Part shown: positions 35,108 to 46,186 of the stretch, one piece after another
Layout: every line of letters starts with the position of its first letter
How positions within the stretch are numbered: the stretch's first letter is position 1
Origin: Cladosporium sp. IMV 00045
Taxonomy: Eukaryota > Ascomycota > Dothideomycetes > Cladosporiales > Cladosporiaceae
Direction: 5' to 3'
DNA: 64,000 nt
Assembly: GCA_001931905.2 (NCBI GenBank)
Contig: MSJI02000369.1
Coordinates: 22,341 to 86,340 of the forward strand
Program-made: the position numbers and the translations under genes
Notes under the pieces: model-generated
Database searches by the model: none
The model's input: only the letters and a program-made list of their open reading frames with translations
Told to the model about the DNA's origin: nothing

Positions 35108-35653
35108 TCAATCCTCCTTCCTCTTCTCCGCCACATCAACGCCCATACTCTCCAACAATTCCCCCACCACCGCCACAATAACGCCATGATCCTGCTCCTG
35201 CTTGAGCCCACTCACAACCACAACAGCCACCACGCCCTCCACCCCCTTGACCCTCACCGGCCACCCGCCGCCATGAATCGCATACTCCCCCGCCCTCTCG
35301 CCGAGCGCATACTTCCTCGCAAAAAGTCCCTCGTCCCCGCCCAGCTTGTTGTGCATGAACCACGTGCTCTTGCCGAACCGCAGCACCGTCGCCCGCTTGC
35401 GCGCCACCCAGCTGTCGTTGTCGGGTTGCGTGCCGCTGTGCGTTGCGGTGCGGAAGAGGGTGTGAGAGTTTTGGGCGAGGGAGATGTCGATTATGACGGG
35501 CGAAGGTTGGGGGAGCAGGCGTTGGCGGAGGAGGTTGCCGAGCGTCCAGGCTGTGTCGGCGGTGAAGGATGGGAAGAGGAGGGAGGAGTCGATGCGGTCG
35601 ATTTCGCTCATGTCCCGGGGCGGTTGGGGGATGTCGGTGGAGGTTGATGCCAT
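35108..35653 (-). CDS. UPF0303 / HbpS-like (DUF336) protein
   Basis: Intronless, 181 aa. It matches the heme-degrading/HbpS-like fold seen in fungal UPF0303 proteins such as yeast YBR137W. Family stretches are ARKRATVLRFGKSTW, EYAIHGGGWPVRVKGVEG and VVVVSGLKQEQDHGVIV. Residue 1-60 form a variable N-terminus. It has no signal peptide or membrane segment, so it is probably cytosolic. Biochemical activity in fungi is not established, and I claim only the family. Converges with the alcohol oxidase, 181 bases between stops. Confidence 0.85.
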   Translation of the reverse strand: MASTSTDIPQPPRDMSEIDRIDSSLLFPSFTADTAWTLGNLLRQRLLPQPSPVIIDISLAQNSHTLFRTATHSGTQPDNDSWVARKRATVLRFGKSTWFMHNKLGGDEGLFARKYALGERAGEYAIHGGGWPVRVKGVEGVVAVVVVSGLKQEQDHGVIVAVVGELLESMGVDVAEKRKED

Positions 35654-36362
35654 GGTTTGGGGGTCTGGTTGTTTGGTTTGTTTGGAGGGGTAGTTGAAGT
35701 GTTGGGTTTCTTGTGGCTTTTTGGGTATCTACGATATTTCGTGGAGGGGTGTTCTTCGACTCGTTCTTGCCAAGTAGCGTTCTTGGTATGTTGGAAGCTG
35801 GTATGGATGTGTTGGAAGGGAAGTGACACTTTTATGTAGTTCAATGCATTGCGGGTTTACTGGGGAGCGAAGTGGAGAGCCCGCAAGGGACCAAGCTCGA
35901 GGAGCGGGCTTGGACCTTCCGTACTGCTCTCAAGGGTCTCCATCTGGGCTTCAAGCCCCAACTCCCAAGACAATTGAATTCGTTTAACGTCTTCACGATG
36001 GTTTATGCCCTACCTGGATAAATAATGGCATCACGGCCGCGCGTGCCTCAAACCTCTGGCTTCAATCCGATCAACCTTGGTACAGCGGCCGAAGTGAGAG
36101 CAAAACAAGTCTTGAACCTGTAACGTGCCCGTGATTGCTGGCATCGCACATGACGATGAATCAATGGCGACTGAACTGATGCTACGATCAAACCTGCCTT
36201 CATGGACTGTTGTATCTCTAGCACATGTGATCGTGCGAGAGCATTCACTGAAGCGACTTCAGGTATTTGTTCACAAGCATCACTCTCATTGCTATTTCCC
36301 CTCTTCCCCCATTAGACACGCAACATCTCCTCACGTCTACTTGCTGAAAACAAGAACCCACC
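35654..36362. other. Intergenic, divergent promoter region
   Basis: About 0.7 kb between the UPF0303 start (minus) and the PAP2 gene start (plus). Pyrimidine-rich stretches just before 36363. No gene seen. Confidence 0.5.
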
Positions 36363-37792
36363 ATGCCTTTCTTCAACAGAAAACCCCAGCCTGCAGATGC
36401 CAACACGGCCACTGCAGTAGCCGGCAGTAATGCACCAGCAGCAGCTCCCGCTTCGGAGAAGACTGGCCTCAGAGGATTGATGGCTCGCCGTGATCGCCAG
36501 ACCAATGCTCAAGAGCGTGCGGCTTATGGTAATGATAATCTGAACGCTCGTCCGCGCTTCGGACAGTGGTTGAAAGGGATTGTCTTTGATGTTGTTGTCA
36601 TGTTCATCATGGGGGCGATTGGTCTTGGGGTGGGTATTGCCTTATTCTTGTTGGAAGAGAAGCTTTCTCTGGAAATCAATGCACGCGTGCTGGTACACAT
36701 ACTGACGCGTGATACCAGGTTTACTTCGCCCCTCCAGCTCCCTCTAGGTCGTTCCCAGTGAACTTCGAAAACGGCAACATCGTCTACCCCGAGTTCGCTT
36801 ATCCTCTGCGTAAAGAGATCGTCCCCATCTGGGCAGCCGCAATGCTCGCCGCCCTGGTGCCCATATTCTTCATCCTACTCATGCAAATCCGCATCCGCTC
36901 CTTCTGGGACGTCAACAACGCCATCCTCGGCTTGTTGTACTCTCTGATCACCGCCGCAGTCTTCCAAGTCTTCCTCAAATGGCTCATCGGCGGCTTGAGA
37001 CCCCACTTCCTCGCCGTCTGCAACCCAAGAGTACCGCTCTACGGCGCACAATCAGGCCAAGGCTGGAGGCAGATCATGTACGACCGCAGCATATGCACGG
37101 GCGACAAAAATCAAATCGACGACAGTCTGGAATCCTTCCCCTCGGGACACTCAACAGCTGCGTTCGCTGGGTTCATCTACCTGTACCTCTATCTCAACGC
37201 CAAGTTGAAGGACTTCAGCAACTACCACGCCTCCTACTGGAAGCTTGTTGTTCTCTACGCTCCCGTGCTGGGCGCGACGCTCATAGCTGGTGCGCTGACG
37301 ATCGATGAGTTTCACAACTGGTACGACGTCGTTGCGGGCGCCATCATCGGTTCTATCATGGCTGTCAGCGCGTACAGAATGGTCTACGCGAGCGTGTGGG
37401 ATTTCAGGTTCAACCACGTGCCTGTGGCGAGGGATGTTGGGTTTGGCTATGGTGTGGCGCAGAAGGGGTATGAGGGGTTCAGAGAGGCTTTGTTCACAAG
37501 GAAGGCTGGTTGGGGAGTGCACGAAGGGCATGTCTTTGGCGGTGCGCCTTTTGATGCTGTTCTGCCGCCGCCGGGAAGTGTTGGTGTGCTTCCTGCGGAT
37601 CCTTCAGCGACTGGTGCTGGTGCTGGGACTGGGGATGCTGCGGCTGGGGCTGGCACTGGGACTGGTCGGTTTGGTAAGCGCAGGGCTAGGAGTGTGGAAG
37701 TGGATAATGACGAGAGTCAAGCTGGCAGAGAGAGTGTGCCTAGAAGGCCTCTTGGAGGCATGTTCAGGAGGGGAGATGATAATAATGTGTGA
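36363..37792 (+). CDS. PAP2-family lipid phosphate phosphatase (diacylglycerol pyrophosphate phosphatase type)
   Basis: Two exons, 36363-36629 and 36719-37792, giving 446 aa. The donor GTGGGT is weaker than usual; the acceptor is CAG. The join gives IGLGVYFAPPAPSRSF, matching the family, with a membrane helix ending at the join. The three PAP2 signatures are present: KWLIGGLRPHF, FPSGHST and the FHNWYDVVAG end with His-x3-Asp. Six hydrophobic segments are expected. The Gly/Ala-rich C-terminal tail of about 100 residues is variable. Closest in kind to Dpp1/Lpp1, which dephosphorylate diacylglycerol pyrophosphate and phosphatidate in vacuole or Golgi membranes. Exact substrate not provable from sequence. 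Confidence 0.92.
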
Positions 37793-38682
37793 TGATTCGG
37801 TATGATTTCTCTCCGGAACATTGGCGTTTAGTATGTAGTGATCCGCCCTGAATTATGGATGATTGCGGCGAAAGTCTAGTAAAGCAATCTATGATACTAA
37901 CTTCTGAAGAACGTCCCCAGCGAATCTCAAACATGCCGTCAACACCTTGTCCCAGACAGTCCCGAAATAGCGGCACTGAAGCTTTTTAGCTCGAAGCTTA
38001 ACCATCCTAAGTGAAAGGAATGTTATGGCGGTGGAGAACGGCATCGATCATCCGCCTGGAGGATTGACATGCATGTTCGAGCAGAGCACGAGACTGACTT
38101 GAGCGGTATGTCCGGTTGTATCACTCCAAACCACATCCAGGCAGAAATGCATCACACTGCCACGCCAAGAGGGGGCCTGGTACGACCATGTCCTAGCAAG
38201 CAGGTGGGCAGCTAACGCGAAGCCAGCCTGAGCCGGCTGTGTTCGTCCAAGATCTGCGATACGAAGGCTTCTTGGACAGCACCGACTGCCGGGTCTGGTC
38301 CTGTTGATCTCTCGTCCAGGCTTGTATCTTGACGATACTTACTTTGTGAACGACTCGTTCCTGCATTCTAACCCACCCGAGGTGTTTTGTTTACGTGTGT
38401 GATAGCACCGCTCGACTCCGAGCTCGCAACAACAACTTTGCGACGACTGCGACTTGTCGACCACGTGCAGGGCGATATTTCCAGGCTGTCACGAGAAAAG
38501 ACAAAATCTGAGGAGGCGCGCACTGCCAGTGCTTCAGCTGCGAGCAGGAGCTCGAAGTCCGCCAGGCGACAGCGCAAACACAGGCGACACAGCACTGCGA
38601 CTCGAACAATAAAGCGACGGATGAGCACAGCGGCATAACAGCATACAGGCTTGACGGCGGTGGGGCGGCGTAAGAATTTGGC
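37793..38682. other. Intergenic, 0.9 kb
   Basis: No supported gene. A 174-codon minus ORF and an 83-codon plus ORF near 38368-38892 are shadows over the next gene's leader. Confidence 0.5.
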
Positions 38683-39897
38683 ATGAATACATCGAGGAGG
38701 TCCAAAGGAAGAGCATTCGCCGTGAACGTGCTGCAGACGCTCGAGGCGCCTATGCGGTCGTCGCAGGAACCGAGTTATCGCAGTTTGGATGGCCTGCGCG
38801 CCGACAAGGATGCTGTGCTGTGGTATTGGCGGGTCACTGCTGTGGCTTCGTCGGTGATGATTTTGGGAGGGTATGTCTTGATCTATGCTCAAAATTGTCT
38901 TTTGTGAGAGTGCATGCGACTGACAAGGCGTTGTAGATTCCTCATGCTCCCGGCGACATATGTTGAAACATCGACATTGCGCGTCAACCAGACCGCAGTA
39001 GGGATATTCGGCATTGCCATCCTCACAGCAGGCTTCTCTTTCTCTGCCCTTCTATCATTCACAATACGGAATCCGCTCTTCCAAGCCGAAGAAATCCACC
39101 AGCCTTGCGGAATCGCCAGTATCGTCGGCATCCTCACAGTCTTCTACCACTTCATCGTCTCCTCAACCTACACGTGGAAAACACCCACTCTCCTCCTCGC
39201 CATCGCCGCCGGAATCAGCACCATAGTCTACGCCGGCCTCTTCCTGCTATCCCAACGCCGCATTTCCCAAATCCGCTCCCAACCCCGTCAAGCAGACCAC
39301 GTACCCCTCGGCTCCGCCTCACCAGCCCGCACCAGCTTCACCACCGGCCCTGCAGTATCGACCTACGAGCCAACGACGGAACGATCCAGCTCCTACCAGC
39401 CAACCGGCTACTACGAAAACTATATCCGCAACATGTACCCGACCTCCACCCGAGGCGCCCACTCCCCTCCCGGCGAACCTACAGGCTACGATCCGCACTC
39501 CATCTCCGAGGAAGAAATGCAGCGCCAGCAAATGCTCATGCTGCTGTTGGCCAACGACCAGCCCGCGCAGAGCGTCCAGCAGCAAGCGCAAAGCAGCACG
39601 TACAACATCGACTGGCAAGGTCAAGACCAGGACGCCGACGACGCGCCCGCGCACGGCTACTACGCTCCGGGAGCAGGTACGGGGTCGAGTTCCTCCGGTG
39701 TTGGAACGGGTGCTTCATGGCCTAGCGCAGAGTTGCCGCCGGCGCCTTCGCGCTGGCCGAAGCTGAAAATGAGGCCGTGGGATGGCGTGTGGAGGGGTGT
39801 TACCAGGCGGGAGGAGCAGAGACGGGATTCTCAGCAGCAGCAAGTTTTGGGTGGACGGGAGGAGAGGAGGAGGGAAATCGAGTTGGGGTTGCGATGA
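38683..39897 (+). CDS. Four-pass membrane protein with long disordered tail, unknown function
   Basis: Two exons, 38683-38870 and 38937-39897, giving 382 aa; donor GTATGT, acceptor TAG. Four membrane segments fall at about residues 45-72 (spanning the splice join), 82-105, 115-135 and 143-165. They are followed by a basic stretch QRRISQIRSQPRQ and a 200-residue tail rich in Ser, Tyr, Gln, Gly and Pro, ending in an Arg/Glu-rich helix. Proteins of this layout are common in filamentous ascomycetes, but I cannot name the family. The N-terminus has no cleavable signal. Confidence 0.82.
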
Positions 39898-40560
39898 GTG
39901 GATTCTTCACCTTCTGCCTTTCTTCAAATTGTTTTTTTCTTTATTTTTTATTTTTTTATTTTTATTTTTATTTTTTTTTTCCTGATGCTTTCATCGGCGA
40001 GCATTTCTTTTAATTTGACGATGACTATATTAAGAATTTTCATGAAAGACCTAATTATACTCTTTGGCTAATCCTTTGGCTATATGTCAAGAGGAATCTA
40101 TATGCCTCATTCTACTGTACTTCGTTCTCATAAACCTTCCTCACCTGTCGTTTTTGCCTGTCACAAAATTGCATTCCTGGTCAAGAGCGAAGAGAGCAGT
40201 TCGAGAACTGAAGTTAATAGAGAAGACATTACTTGACTTTCGTTTCTTTGCGTTACTGAAGTGCTATACTATCACCTCAAGGAGCCTCTGTTACCCGCAT
40301 TCCATTTCGTTGCCATTTGCCTTCCAAAACCGATCAAAAGAACAAGGGGAAAAGAGAAAATCAACTTACTTTTTTTCGTTGTCGTGGAGAGCAAGAGCTT
40401 CTTGCAGTCTTCTTAGCTTTTCCAGAAAAACGCCTGTCTCGTTTCAAGACTGTGTGTTGCCGATTTTGCCAGCGGGATGCTGCATTTCGCTGCTGTGCTG
40501 CCAGTTTTGCCAACGGGATGCTGCATCTCACTGCTATGCCCACTCAAAAGATAGTCGCGC
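39898..40560. other. Intergenic between convergent genes
   Basis: Contains a T-rich tract (about 39928-39980, runs of T and ATTTT) just after the membrane-protein stop, probably 3'UTR or terminator sequence, and a 41-base tandem repeat at 40459-40540. No gene. Confidence 0.6.
40459..40540. repeat. Two-unit 41-base imperfect tandem repeat
   Basis: Units start at 40459 and 40500. They share the core CGGGATGCTGCAT with TTTTGCCA before it and a CTGCT tail, and differ at a few positions. They lie about 20 bases past the transporter stop codon, so in its 3' flank. Confidence 0.75.
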
Positions 40561-42493
40561 TTAGACGACAGTCCCCTTAACCTGCTTGTGCATTTTGAGA
40601 TCATAGTTGCGCCAAGCAATCACGCAAGGGAACATGAGCGACAAACTAGCAATAGCGGCCGTGAGCTGCCACTTCTGCGACTCTGCGTAAGCAGCTTGCA
40701 CGGCGGCGCGCGCCGGCGTGCCCTCGGGGTACGCCAGCTGGGCCACCAGGTCGCTGTAGAGGGTGTCGACTTTGGACTGCTCCGAGGCCGGCAGGAAGCG
40801 GACCAGGTGGTGGCGGAAGGTGCCCGTCCAGACGGCCGTGGAGACGGTCTGCCCGATCGCGCCGCCGACCGAGGAGAACATGAATTGCACGGCGAGCACG
40901 ACGGCGACGTACTGGTGCGTCGTCGCGGCCATGACGGCTATTTGCTCTGTGATCACTAGCGTGCCGCCGGCGAAGGCGATGAGGATTTGGCAGAGGATGA
41001 TCCAGCCAATGTTGACGTCCGGCTGGCGCCAGTGAATCATCATACCCGCTCCGAGGATCGTGAAGGGCACGCCGAAGAACAGCGCCTGGGCCTTGAACCG
41101 GCCCGTCTTGGCGATCAGGAGGCCCGCCGCGAAGCTCCAGAGGCAGCTGCCGATGCTGTAGATGTTGCCCATGTAGGTCGCTTCGGTGAAGGTGAGACCG
41201 CACACGACTTGCAGGAAGGAGAAGAACATGCCGTTCCACATGTAGAAGCCGAAGAAGATCACGGCGGCCAGGAGGTTGGCGCCCAGCACGGTGCGGTCTT
41301 TGAGCAGGTGGTAGGGAATGAAGGTGATAGGGGCGCCGTAGCGCTCCCAAAAGGCGAAGGCGATGATCAAGGCGGCGCCAAAGACGATCATACAGATGAT
41401 CATGGGCGAGGCGAAGCCTTTGGATTGGTAGGAGTAGATGTTGAAGGGCAGTAGGAACAGTGCCAGGCCGCTCATGATGAGCAAGAGACCCAGAGCGTCG
41501 AATTGGATGATGTAGTACTTGATCGACTGGGCGAGCGTGCGGTTGCTCTCGCGGACGGGCATGAGGCCGGCTTTGACTGCTTTGTTGTAGTTGTACTGGA
41601 AGAGCATGTACAGCGGCAGAGAGATTATAGGGGTAACGACGGCGAAGGTGCCATAGGCCCATCTCCAGCCAATGCCAGCGACGACGGGCACGCCGTCAAC
41701 TGTTTTGATGCCCAGATAGGCTTGTGCGAGTGGGCCGGCGACCCAGGATGTGATGATGTAGGGCGAGGCGAGGAAAGCGAACATGAGACCTCTGTTCTTG
41801 AGGTGAGAGGTGTCGGCCACGAAGATGCTGACAACGTAGTCGGTTCCATTCTGTCCGATCCAGTAGAAGACTTGAGCGGCAGCGTAGAGCTCAACGCCAT
41901 TGCAGGCGGCCATCATCACGAGTCCGAGCGTCAAGAAGCCCACCATGCAAATGTATCCTTGAGGGCGACCCCAAACATCGATCAACTTGGCGAGAGGCAG
42001 CTTGGTCAGACCGCCGATCAAGCTAGACATGACGCCGGTTGCTGAAGTCAACGAGTGGAGCGAGAAAGCGCTTGTCACGTAGCTGGTGAGACCGAAGCCC
42101 ATGCCCTGCTCCAACGCGTTGATGAACGCGATGACCCAGATCCTCGTCGCGAAACCGTCAGTTGTGCACGTTCGGTTAGCTCGACACTGGTTATACTCAC
42201 ATAACGTAGGCAGCAGCCAAGTGCCTCTTGCTCCATGCCTGCGTGGTTGCTTCGATCTTCTGCACGCCGTGCTGGGCGCCCCTGTCAACAACTCCCTCGT
42301 TGTGGTCAGTAGCGTTAGTAGAGCTGGAGCAAGGTTGAGCGCCGGTGGAGGATTCTTTCGGGATGCCGTTGGCTTCCTTGTCACCAGCATCGACGGCAGG
42401 GGTGGTGGCGGTCGTCGTCGGTCTGATACGGTCGTTGGTCTGTAGATCGGCCGGGTCCAGTTGAGGCCGAAGCCTGCAGAGAAGGTCTCTCAT
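40561..42493 (-). CDS. MFS siderophore-iron transporter (SIT family)
   Basis: Two exons on the minus strand, 42493-42201 and 42142-40561, giving 624 aa. The 58-base intron starts GTGAGT and ends GAG-AG; the join yields AAAYVMIWVIAFINALEQGM, as in MirB/Sit-type carriers. A hydrophilic N-terminus of about 95 residues precedes 14 expected membrane helices. Family stretches include GLTSYVTSAF, GGLTKLPLAKLIDVWGRPQG, VFYWIGQNGTDYVVSIF and LKNRGLMFAF. It imports ferric siderophores by proton symport, by family knowledge; the particular siderophore is unknown. No siderophore synthesis gene lies nearby. I found no GATA or TATC core in the roughly 350 bases upstream of the ATG, which is unusual for a target of the GATA-type iron repressor. 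Confidence 0.93.
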
Positions 42494-43189
42494 CGTGGAC
42501 GCTTTTATTGTGTGTGTGTTGCAAGAATTGGGAGTTAGGATGGAGAGTTGGAGTGGGGTCGGAAATGTTTTGTGGGATTAGTGTGAGCAAGATTGTGAAG
42601 TGAGGTGTGGTGAGTAGAGGGAGAGCTCTGGCAAGGAAGAAGCATGTGAAAGTCTACTTTGCATCAAGCGGACAAAAGCCGTGCTACTACCATAGAGAGG
42701 CTCACTACTCCACCAAAAGACCAGTGCTTGTCCCAGAGCAGTCGATGAAGACGCTGAACTTACAAAAGAAATAAATGGCTCGCGTAGCTAACAGTGAAAG
42801 CATACCGCGGGTCTTTACAGGAAGGTTGTTCACTGCCAGGCCGGCCTCGAGGCTAGAGGGTTCTCTGACGTGCTATCGCATAGGTGCCGATGCTGCGGAG
42901 CCGCACCTTCGAAGATCCTTGTTCGGGGCATTGACAGTGGCATTATGGAGGTTTTGGGTCTTGTTGAAACCGCGCAAAAACCTGGAAAGTGTGGCATATT
43001 CTTCGTGATAGTAGAGCTCAGAGCGTTCTTCTCCTCACAATGAACCAAAGATTAAAGACGAGAAGTTAAAGAAGAAAATTCAATTCAACTCACCCGTGGT
43101 ATCAACCCAACCCTATCCATATGCCGGTCCCAAGATCCAGAAAACTCCCATTGCGCCCAAACAAAAGCAGTAATCCCGACAAAATTCCA
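42494..43189. other. Intergenic, 0.7 kb
   Basis: Transporter 5' flank and MTW1 3' flank. No gene seen. Confidence 0.5.
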
Positions 43190-44220
43190 CTACTCTTGCA
43201 TGCTATCACCTTGATCCGCAGCTCCTGCCATAGCCTGAACCACACTTTCAAGACCTTGTACCTCATCCGCTGCGATTCTCCTCCTACCACTCGCCACAGC
43301 CTCACCCTCTTGGCTGCTGACATCAACCCCTCTCCTTTCCAATGCTCTTCGTGACTGTGCGTTGATGTACCCGCGTCTCTTGGCCTCCATCGAGTTCTCG
43401 CCTTGTCGTGCTTGTCTAGCTGTGGGAAGCGATGCCAGAGATTCTTTGAGTTGTGCAAGTAGTTCACGGAGAGCTGGGAGCTGGGCTATGGCGTATTGTA
43501 GATTCTGCGAAAGTGGCTGTGCGGTCGAAGAGGTATGTGGAGATGTTGTGAGGAAGCTAAAAGGCGATTGTGATGCTGTGTCGGATTCTTGTGGTGCTTG
43601 CTGCTTGTCTTTTGGTTGCTGCCCCGTGAGGGTGTGAAGTTGCGAAATGATGGCCTTGTTACGCGCTTCCTCCGCTTTGAGCATTGCATTGAGCTTCGCC
43701 GTCTCCTGGACTTTGCGTCGCTGCAGCTGCAACTCCTCCGGGGTGATTGTGACCGTGCTACTGCCGAGCTCCAGGTTCTTGTAGTGTTCCAGTCGCACCC
43801 AACGCGCCAGGCTTTCTTCCTCGTGTCCGACCGCAAGGATATTGCGTAGAGTGTAGATTTCAAACTTGTCAAAGTCCTTGTCCACAATGGCGTTAAGCAA
43901 AGATTCCAGTTGTATTATGCCAGTGTCGATTTCAGCCTGCTTTTGCTCGAGCAGTGCGTTGCGGCGGGCTTCTTCAGATGGGTATTCGACATTAGGTGCA
44001 GGTCGGTACCCAAGTGATTCGGGCGATGAATTTGAGAATCCAGATTCTATGGCATTGATTGCACGGAACACTAGTTCGTTGACTGTGTTGATGATGTCGT
44101 CCAAGAGGGTCTGTGATGATTAGCTTGATTCGGGCCTGCATTGAGCGCAAAGCGTACCAGAGGAGTATATCGGAAGTGTTCAGTCAGCAGTGCTGTGTTC
44201 TCCTGGTGTTTTGTTGCCAT
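43190..44220 (-). CDS. MTW1: Kinetochore protein Mtw1/Mis12
   Basis: Subunit of the MIND/Mis12 complex linking centromeric chromatin to the Ndc80 complex. Two exons on the minus strand, 44220-44158 (21 codons) and 44110-43190, giving 327 aa; donor GTACGC, acceptor CAG. The join creates LTEHFRYTPLTLLDDIINTVNEL, the diagnostic N-terminal Mis12 motif. The following 150 residues are helical and charged (coiled coil likely), and the C-terminal third is Gln/Ser rich with a basic end. The ATG at 44220 gives the family's usual short leader. Divergent from the BTB-like gene with a 330-base shared promoter region. Confidence 0.9.
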
Positions 44221-44550
44221 CTCCGCCAGTGATCCTCCGTCGTTTATGAATATGGTTATCGCCGGCGCATTCAGAAGCGTTCGCGGTCTGGAAAACGCGA
44301 CAGCGGGGCGTGATAAACAATGGACTTTAGCTTTAACGATGTTATGTAATCTTGCCTGAGGCCGGCTTGCAGAGTCGCCTGACGTGATTCTGGACTTCGT
44401 CCACCACTTGCTCGCCCATGTTGCCACGCTATACCACTCACATACAAGCACAACAAAGACCATAGAAAACGACGATATGTTCTGGCCGTACCCCTGAGTT
44501 GAGCACACAGTAAAAGCCTTGCAAAAAGGCTAGCTGTAACATATATCATA

Positions 44551-45822
44551 ATGGAACATATCGACACTCCTACCAAGAAACCTGCTTCGGAGAAAGAAGA
44601 AACAGGCATAGCAGACATTGCCTCGAAGAATGGCGACCTTGTGTTACAAATCAAGCATGGTAATGCTCTACCAGGCTCGATGGTCCACTCGTTCCGGGTC
44701 AGCATCTCAGCTCTGAAAGCAAAGTCCAAATATTTCGAGCGGCTTTTGGAGACTGGTCGATTCGGAGAAGGCCAGCAAATTGTCTCGCAACACGATCACC
44801 TCCTCCAGAAGTTCCAGGACCTATCTCTTGCTCCAGCTGAACAGCTTCCTGTCATTCGTATTGAAGATATCGGTCGCATCTCAGCCGTCAAGTCTATCCA
44901 GCCTCTGCTCACCGACTTCTTACTCATCCTGCACGGGCAAGACACTCAAGCGACACCGCCGGTGTCTAACCTCGCCAACCTAGCCATTGTCGCCGATCGG
45001 TTCGATGCTCTCGACGCTGTCAAGACCCACGTCCGACGAAAGAAAGTCATCAAAGCCCTCGACGCCAAAACCCAACCCAAGCAAGACGCCGGGCTCGCCG
45101 AAGAGCGCGTCCGCCAACGCCTCCTGGTCGGCCTCATGCTCGACTACCCACCATGGGTCGACAAGTACAGCGCAAGACTCATCATCAAAGGCTGGGTGGG
45201 TCAAGAAGCCGACCTCGAAGACCCTCTCTGGTGGGACCTTCCCAACCGCATCGAAGAAGAACTGATGCTCCGCCGTGACAGCCTCCTCGAGACAATCCAA
45301 TCGATGCAAACCCACTTCCTCAGCTCCTACTCCTCTCGCGCCCGCCAATGCCGTCTAGGCTACGACAGCTCCCCCGAATGCGACTCATTCCAATTCGGCG
45401 AGATGGTGCGCTTCTTCCTTCGAGCGGGCACGCTGCGGCTCGAAAATATCATCATCATCAACGAAAACAACCCATCATCATCAACAGCAGACGCGCCAGC
45501 CACCTACGACGGCGACATCCACCTTCTCCTCGACCGCCTCAAGCAAATCCCGGAGTACCAAGTAGACCGCAACCACTCGCACTGCGGGATCCGGACCAAA
45601 CTCGTGCCGCTGGCGGACTTGATCGCGGCGTGCACGCTGCAGGTGGGGATTTGCGGCGAGTGCTGGGCGGAGGACAGGCACGCGCACGCCTGGCTCGGGG
45701 CCAAGCGGCCTTTGAAGTGGCGCAAGGGTGCGGATGGGGTGAGTCTGCGCGCCCAGGAGCATGGCGGGAGGCATGCGAGTGTGAGGGATTTCTTCCTGGC
45801 GGGCGAGAAGGATTGGTCGTGA
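44551..45822 (+). CDS. BTB/POZ-like domain protein
   Basis: Intronless, 423 aa. Residues about 25-150 fit the fungal BTB-like pattern: GDLVLQI, FRVSISALKAKSKYFERLLE, GRFGEG, then LLTDFLLILHG and LANLAIVADRFDAL. The C-terminal part, with WW, Cys and His residues (HSHCGIRTKLVPLADLIAACTLQ), is conserved in this fungal family as far as I recognise but has no named function. No DNA-binding motif or Kelch repeats. Probably a cytosolic or nuclear adaptor; inference only. Confidence 0.82.
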   Translation: MEHIDTPTKKPASEKEETGIADIASKNGDLVLQIKHGNALPGSMVHSFRVSISALKAKSKYFERLLETGRFGEGQQIVSQHDHLLQKFQDLSLAPAEQLPVIRIEDIGRISAVKSIQPLLTDFLLILHGQDTQATPPVSNLANLAIVADRFDALDAVKTHVRRKKVIKALDAKTQPKQDAGLAEERVRQRLLVGLMLDYPPWVDKYSARLIIKGWVGQEADLEDPLWWDLPNRIEEELMLRRDSLLETIQSMQTHFLSSYSSRARQCRLGYDSSPECDSFQFGEMVRFFLRAGTLRLENIIIINENNPSSSTADAPATYDGDIHLLLDRLKQIPEYQVDRNHSHCGIRTKLVPLADLIAACTLQVGICGECWAEDRHAHAWLGAKRPLKWRKGADGVSLRAQEHGGRHASVRDFFLAGEKDWS

Positions 45823-46186
45823 GAGTGGGAGTGGTGGTTTGTTGTGATGGATTCATGGTAATGTGAATTGTGTTTAGACGAGCATTTGTTGACATCAGAT
45901 GGTTAATCGTAGCGATCATATACTAAACAATCATATACTTACATATGGAGTCTGTCAGCGTTCATTGAGCGTGTTGGAAAAGTTTTTGGAAATTCTCGTA
46001 TATTCATAAAGTCAATTGACTATCGTGACTATCTCTGAACGCCTTCCTCTAGCGCCGTTGAAAATCCCATCTTAAAAGGTATCAACACGAAAGTTTAAAT
46101 CATCAACGTCGAACAATCTTCAGAACCCGCTTGAACGCTCAGAAACACTTTTTTTTTCTTCCCTCTGCCATCACTCCTGATTTCCC

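Noticed and set aside
40561..42390. 609-codon unspliced ORF as the transporter coding region
   Set aside because: Its N-terminus reads another frame of exon 1 and then the intron. Splicing 42201 to 42142 gives a clean family-like N-terminus from the ATG at 42493.
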